Positions 7,014-8,601 of a DNA stretch of 8,601 nucleotides are shown piece after piece. The notes below the pieces were generated by a model. It was not told the origin of the DNA. It ran no database searches and saw nothing but the letters and a program-made list of their open reading frames with translations. The translations under genes and the position numbers were made by a program. Numbering within the stretch: the stretch's first letter is position 1; each line of letters opens with the position of its first letter. Origin of the DNA: Sulfurovum sp. Lineage in GTDB: Bacteria; Campylobacterota; Campylobacteria; Campylobacterales; Sulfurovaceae. The stretch covers positions 1-8,601 of the forward strand of contig DAOVZV010000032.1 of the NCBI GenBank assembly GCA_030634925.1. The letters are read 5' to 3'.

Positions 7014-7018
7014 AAGGA
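7014..7018 (+). promoter_or_regulatory. Ribosome-binding site of the membrane-protein gene
   Basis: AAGGA follows immediately after the FHA-frame stop at 7013. It is 3 bases from ATG 7022 and 6 bases from the in-frame ATG 7025, so 7025 may be the true start (one residue shorter). Its position only 1 codon past the 7013 stop suggests the ancestral reading frame ended there, not at 6921. Confidence 0.5.
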
Positions 7019-7021
7019 ACA

Positions 7022-8194
7022 ATGATGCAACAAAATCAAAATGAAGAGATAATATTTGAAACTGTGCATACAACTCAGGGACCCTCCAAAAATAGAACAG
7101 GTAGAATTAGGATAGAGACCTCGGTCAAGGGGTTGGTCTATCGTACAAATGTATATTTAAATGATTTTTTGGTAGATGCAAAAGAGGTAAGTTGTATAGA
7201 TTTATCTGCATTAGAGAATGCACAAAGTAGCTTTAGAGATAGATACTTGGCTACTCATACAGCATTTGAGATACAGTACTTTATAGAGAAGATATTTGCA
7301 CAGGTGCTGATAACTAGTGGTAACTATACTGATGGAGAGGGTGAATGTAGTGTAGTTACATCTGTATTTGAAAATATTATCAAAAGTGAAGTAATCGTAG
7401 ATGATTATGAAGTAGATGTGATAGAGACAGAGATAGAAGATGAGATAGCAAATGACAAAAAGGCATTTAAGCTCAAATACTCCAAAATACACAAAGAGTT
7501 AGTGAAAGATAATATAGATATTCCCAAATTTCCAGTCAATACATTCCTCAATAAAACATTAAAAAGATTTCCTCTTTATGATAGAAATCCTATGTATGCG
7601 TTTTATATATTTATGGCTACTGTGTTTTTGGTATTGTGGATTATCTCTCTAATAGTTTGTGGTAAAGCGATGCCAAAATTAGTCAAAGGTATAGCAGGTA
7701 AAGAAGCAGGATTAGTAGTAAAAGATTTACAAAAGAGTATGTGTATCAGAAGTAAAAAAGAAGATAATACAGAGACAAAAGAGCTGATATATGATAAGCT
7801 ATACAAAGATGGTTATCTAGTACTACCACAAGATATAGAGTTTCAAGACAATAATCAGATAAAGACAGTATATATCAAAAATACATTAGATGGTGATTTG
7901 ATAGTCAAGGTAAATAACAAAGTAATAGACAATCTAAATAATAATAGAATAACAGCAGATATGTTGATAAAAATATTGACTCCTAAAAATATTATTATTA
8001 AAGCAGGAGAGATTGGTCAATATGAGTTTAAAATAGAAAAAAGCTTTTTGAAAAGCTCATCTATGGAAGAGGGTACTTATACAGGTAGATTGATACTTGA
8101 AGTGATAAAGGTCAGATACAATACTATACAGATAGTACCAGTAAACTTTTCATTTAAAGTCATAAAAGCTGTACCAAACGATAAAGGTAAATAG
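7022..8194 (+). CDS. Single-pass inner-membrane protein, possible membrane anchor of the baseplate
   Basis: This 390-residue protein is not a family I recognise. It has one clear membrane segment at about residues 191-213 (MYAFYIFMATVFLVLWIISL and following). The segment is flanked by KTLKRF on the N side, with more Lys on the C side, and there is no N-terminal signal peptide. The likely topology is a cytoplasmic N-half and a periplasmic C-half. The N-half has a beta-strand start (TGRIRIETSVKGLVYRTNVY) then a long helical stretch (60-100) and an acidic stretch (127-145). The C-half from about 265 looks like an Ig-like beta-sandwich (KTVYIKNTLDGDLIVKVNN ... GEIGQYEFKIE ... GTYTGRLILEV). Type VI TssL has the same general plan but differs in sequence and has almost no periplasmic part in its simplest form. 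Placed directly after the TssK-like gene, it is a candidate docking partner of the adaptor; this is inference from position and topology. Confidence 0.75.
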   Translation: MMQQNQNEEIIFETVHTTQGPSKNRTGRIRIETSVKGLVYRTNVYLNDFLVDAKEVSCIDLSALENAQSSFRDRYLATHTAFEIQYFIEKIFAQVLITSGNYTDGEGECSVVTSVFENIIKSEVIVDDYEVDVIETEIEDEIANDKKAFKLKYSKIHKELVKDNIDIPKFPVNTFLNKTLKRFPLYDRNPMYAFYIFMATVFLVLWIISLIVCGKAMPKLVKGIAGKEAGLVVKDLQKSMCIRSKKEDNTETKELIYDKLYKDGYLVLPQDIEFQDNNQIKTVYIKNTLDGDLIVKVNNKVIDNLNNNRITADMLIKILTPKNIIIKAGEIGQYEFKIEKSFLKSSSMEEGTYTGRLILEVIKVRYNTIQIVPVNFSFKVIKAVPNDKGK

Positions 8195-8195
8195 T

Positions 8196-8601
8196 ATGTG
8201 GAAAAGAATATTAATCTTTGTTCTTATTACTATTGTCTCATCAGGAGAAGAGACCAAAAAACGATATGATACAAAAATGGACGATGTAAATATATTCAAA
8301 GATATTTTTATATCTATAGATGAAGATTTGTCTATAGATACAGATAGTATCTTTTTTAGTGATAAGTATAAAGAGTTGAATATCAGAAGAATACCTACAA
8401 CAGGTAGCCTAGATGCTATTGCCAACCTCAAAAAATCAAAATCAAATATATCTATTGTTCGTGGTGATGTATTGGGTATAAAGAATAACTCTCTACTAGG
8501 AGAAGATGAATATAAAGGATATGGTATAGTCTGTTCACCTAGTAGGTCTTTGTTGTACTTAGTATCAAAAAAGAGTATAAAGTCTATTACAGATATTAGA
8601 A
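8196..8601 (+). CDS. TAXI-like periplasmic solute-binding protein (3' partial)
   Basis: ATG 8196 opens a frame of 135 codons running off the right edge, starting 1 base after the previous stop, with AAGG at 8184-8187 as ribosome-binding site. The first residues, MWKRILIFVLITIVSSGEE, are a short Sec-type signal peptide with probable cleavage near residues 16-18. From about residue 65 the sequence resembles the TAXI family of TRAP-associated solute-binding proteins: RIPTTGSLDAIANLKKSKSN parallels their 'v.t.GS.eni..l..g..d' phosphate-like loop region, SIVRGDVLGI matches 'givqsDv', and LYLVSKKSIKSITDI matches 'l.vlvr.ds.IksvaDl'. Family members run about 310-330 residues, so more than half lies outside. 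No TRAP transmembrane subunit is visible here. Its place at the end of a baseplate operon suggests a sensing or structural role, or the periplasmic N-domain of a longer sensor protein. This is inference. Confidence 0.7.
   Translation, partial: MWKRILIFVLITIVSSGEETKKRYDTKMDDVNIFKDIFISIDEDLSIDTDSIFFSDKYKELNIRRIPTTGSLDAIANLKKSKSNISIVRGDVLGIKNNSLLGEDEYKGYGIVCSPSRSLLYLVSKKSIKSITDIR

Noticed and set aside
8196..8601. Ordinary TRAP transporter binding protein
   Set aside because: Resemblance to the TAXI family is real, but no transporter subunits are visible and the gene is joined by 1 base to the baseplate-linked membrane gene. Transport cannot be ruled out because the gene is cut off.

Overview
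The window is a single, tightly packed run of co-directional genes, all on the + strand, reading through both edges. Base composition is strongly AT-rich with heavy ATA (Ile), AGA and AAA use, and the genes have short overlaps and purine-rich ribosome-binding sites. This style fits the Campylobacterota (Sulfurimonas/Sulfurovum/Arcobacter-like bacteria). That is an inference from codon style only; no taxonomic marker gene is present.

The first two thirds (about 1-5523) encode the baseplate of a contractile phage-tail-like injection system. In order these are the C-terminal end of a gp5/VgrG-like spike, a gp27/gpD-like hub, a gp25/gpW-like wedge protein, a large baseplate-J-like wedge protein of 966 residues, and a P2 gpI-like tail protein. 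These are of the extracellular contractile injection system (eCIS/PVC/Afp-like) or 'putative baseplate assembly protein' type rather than the TssE/F/G set of a standard type VI secretion system. A small uncharacterised charged protein follows (about 5513-5749).

The last third is unusual. A protein whose N-terminal part resembles the shell domain of TssK, the type VI baseplate adaptor, ends in a forkhead-associated (FHA) domain. In this sequence the FHA domain is split by a seven-copy AT dinucleotide repeat (6841-6854). Removing one copy restores one continuous 420-codon reading frame ending at 7013. Next comes a single-pass membrane protein with a predicted cytoplasmic N-half and a probably periplasmic beta-rich C-half. 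Last is the start of a secreted protein resembling the TAXI family of periplasmic solute-binding proteins, cut by the window edge.

Working model (inference): a phage-like baseplate anchored to the inner membrane by a TssK-like/FHA adaptor and a dedicated transmembrane protein, with a periplasmic ligand-binding protein possibly feeding a signal to it. The adaptor's FHA domain would be switchable by repeat slippage. No sheath, tube, AAA+ ATPase, PAAR tip or effector gene lies in this window, and no promoter or terminator was recognised.
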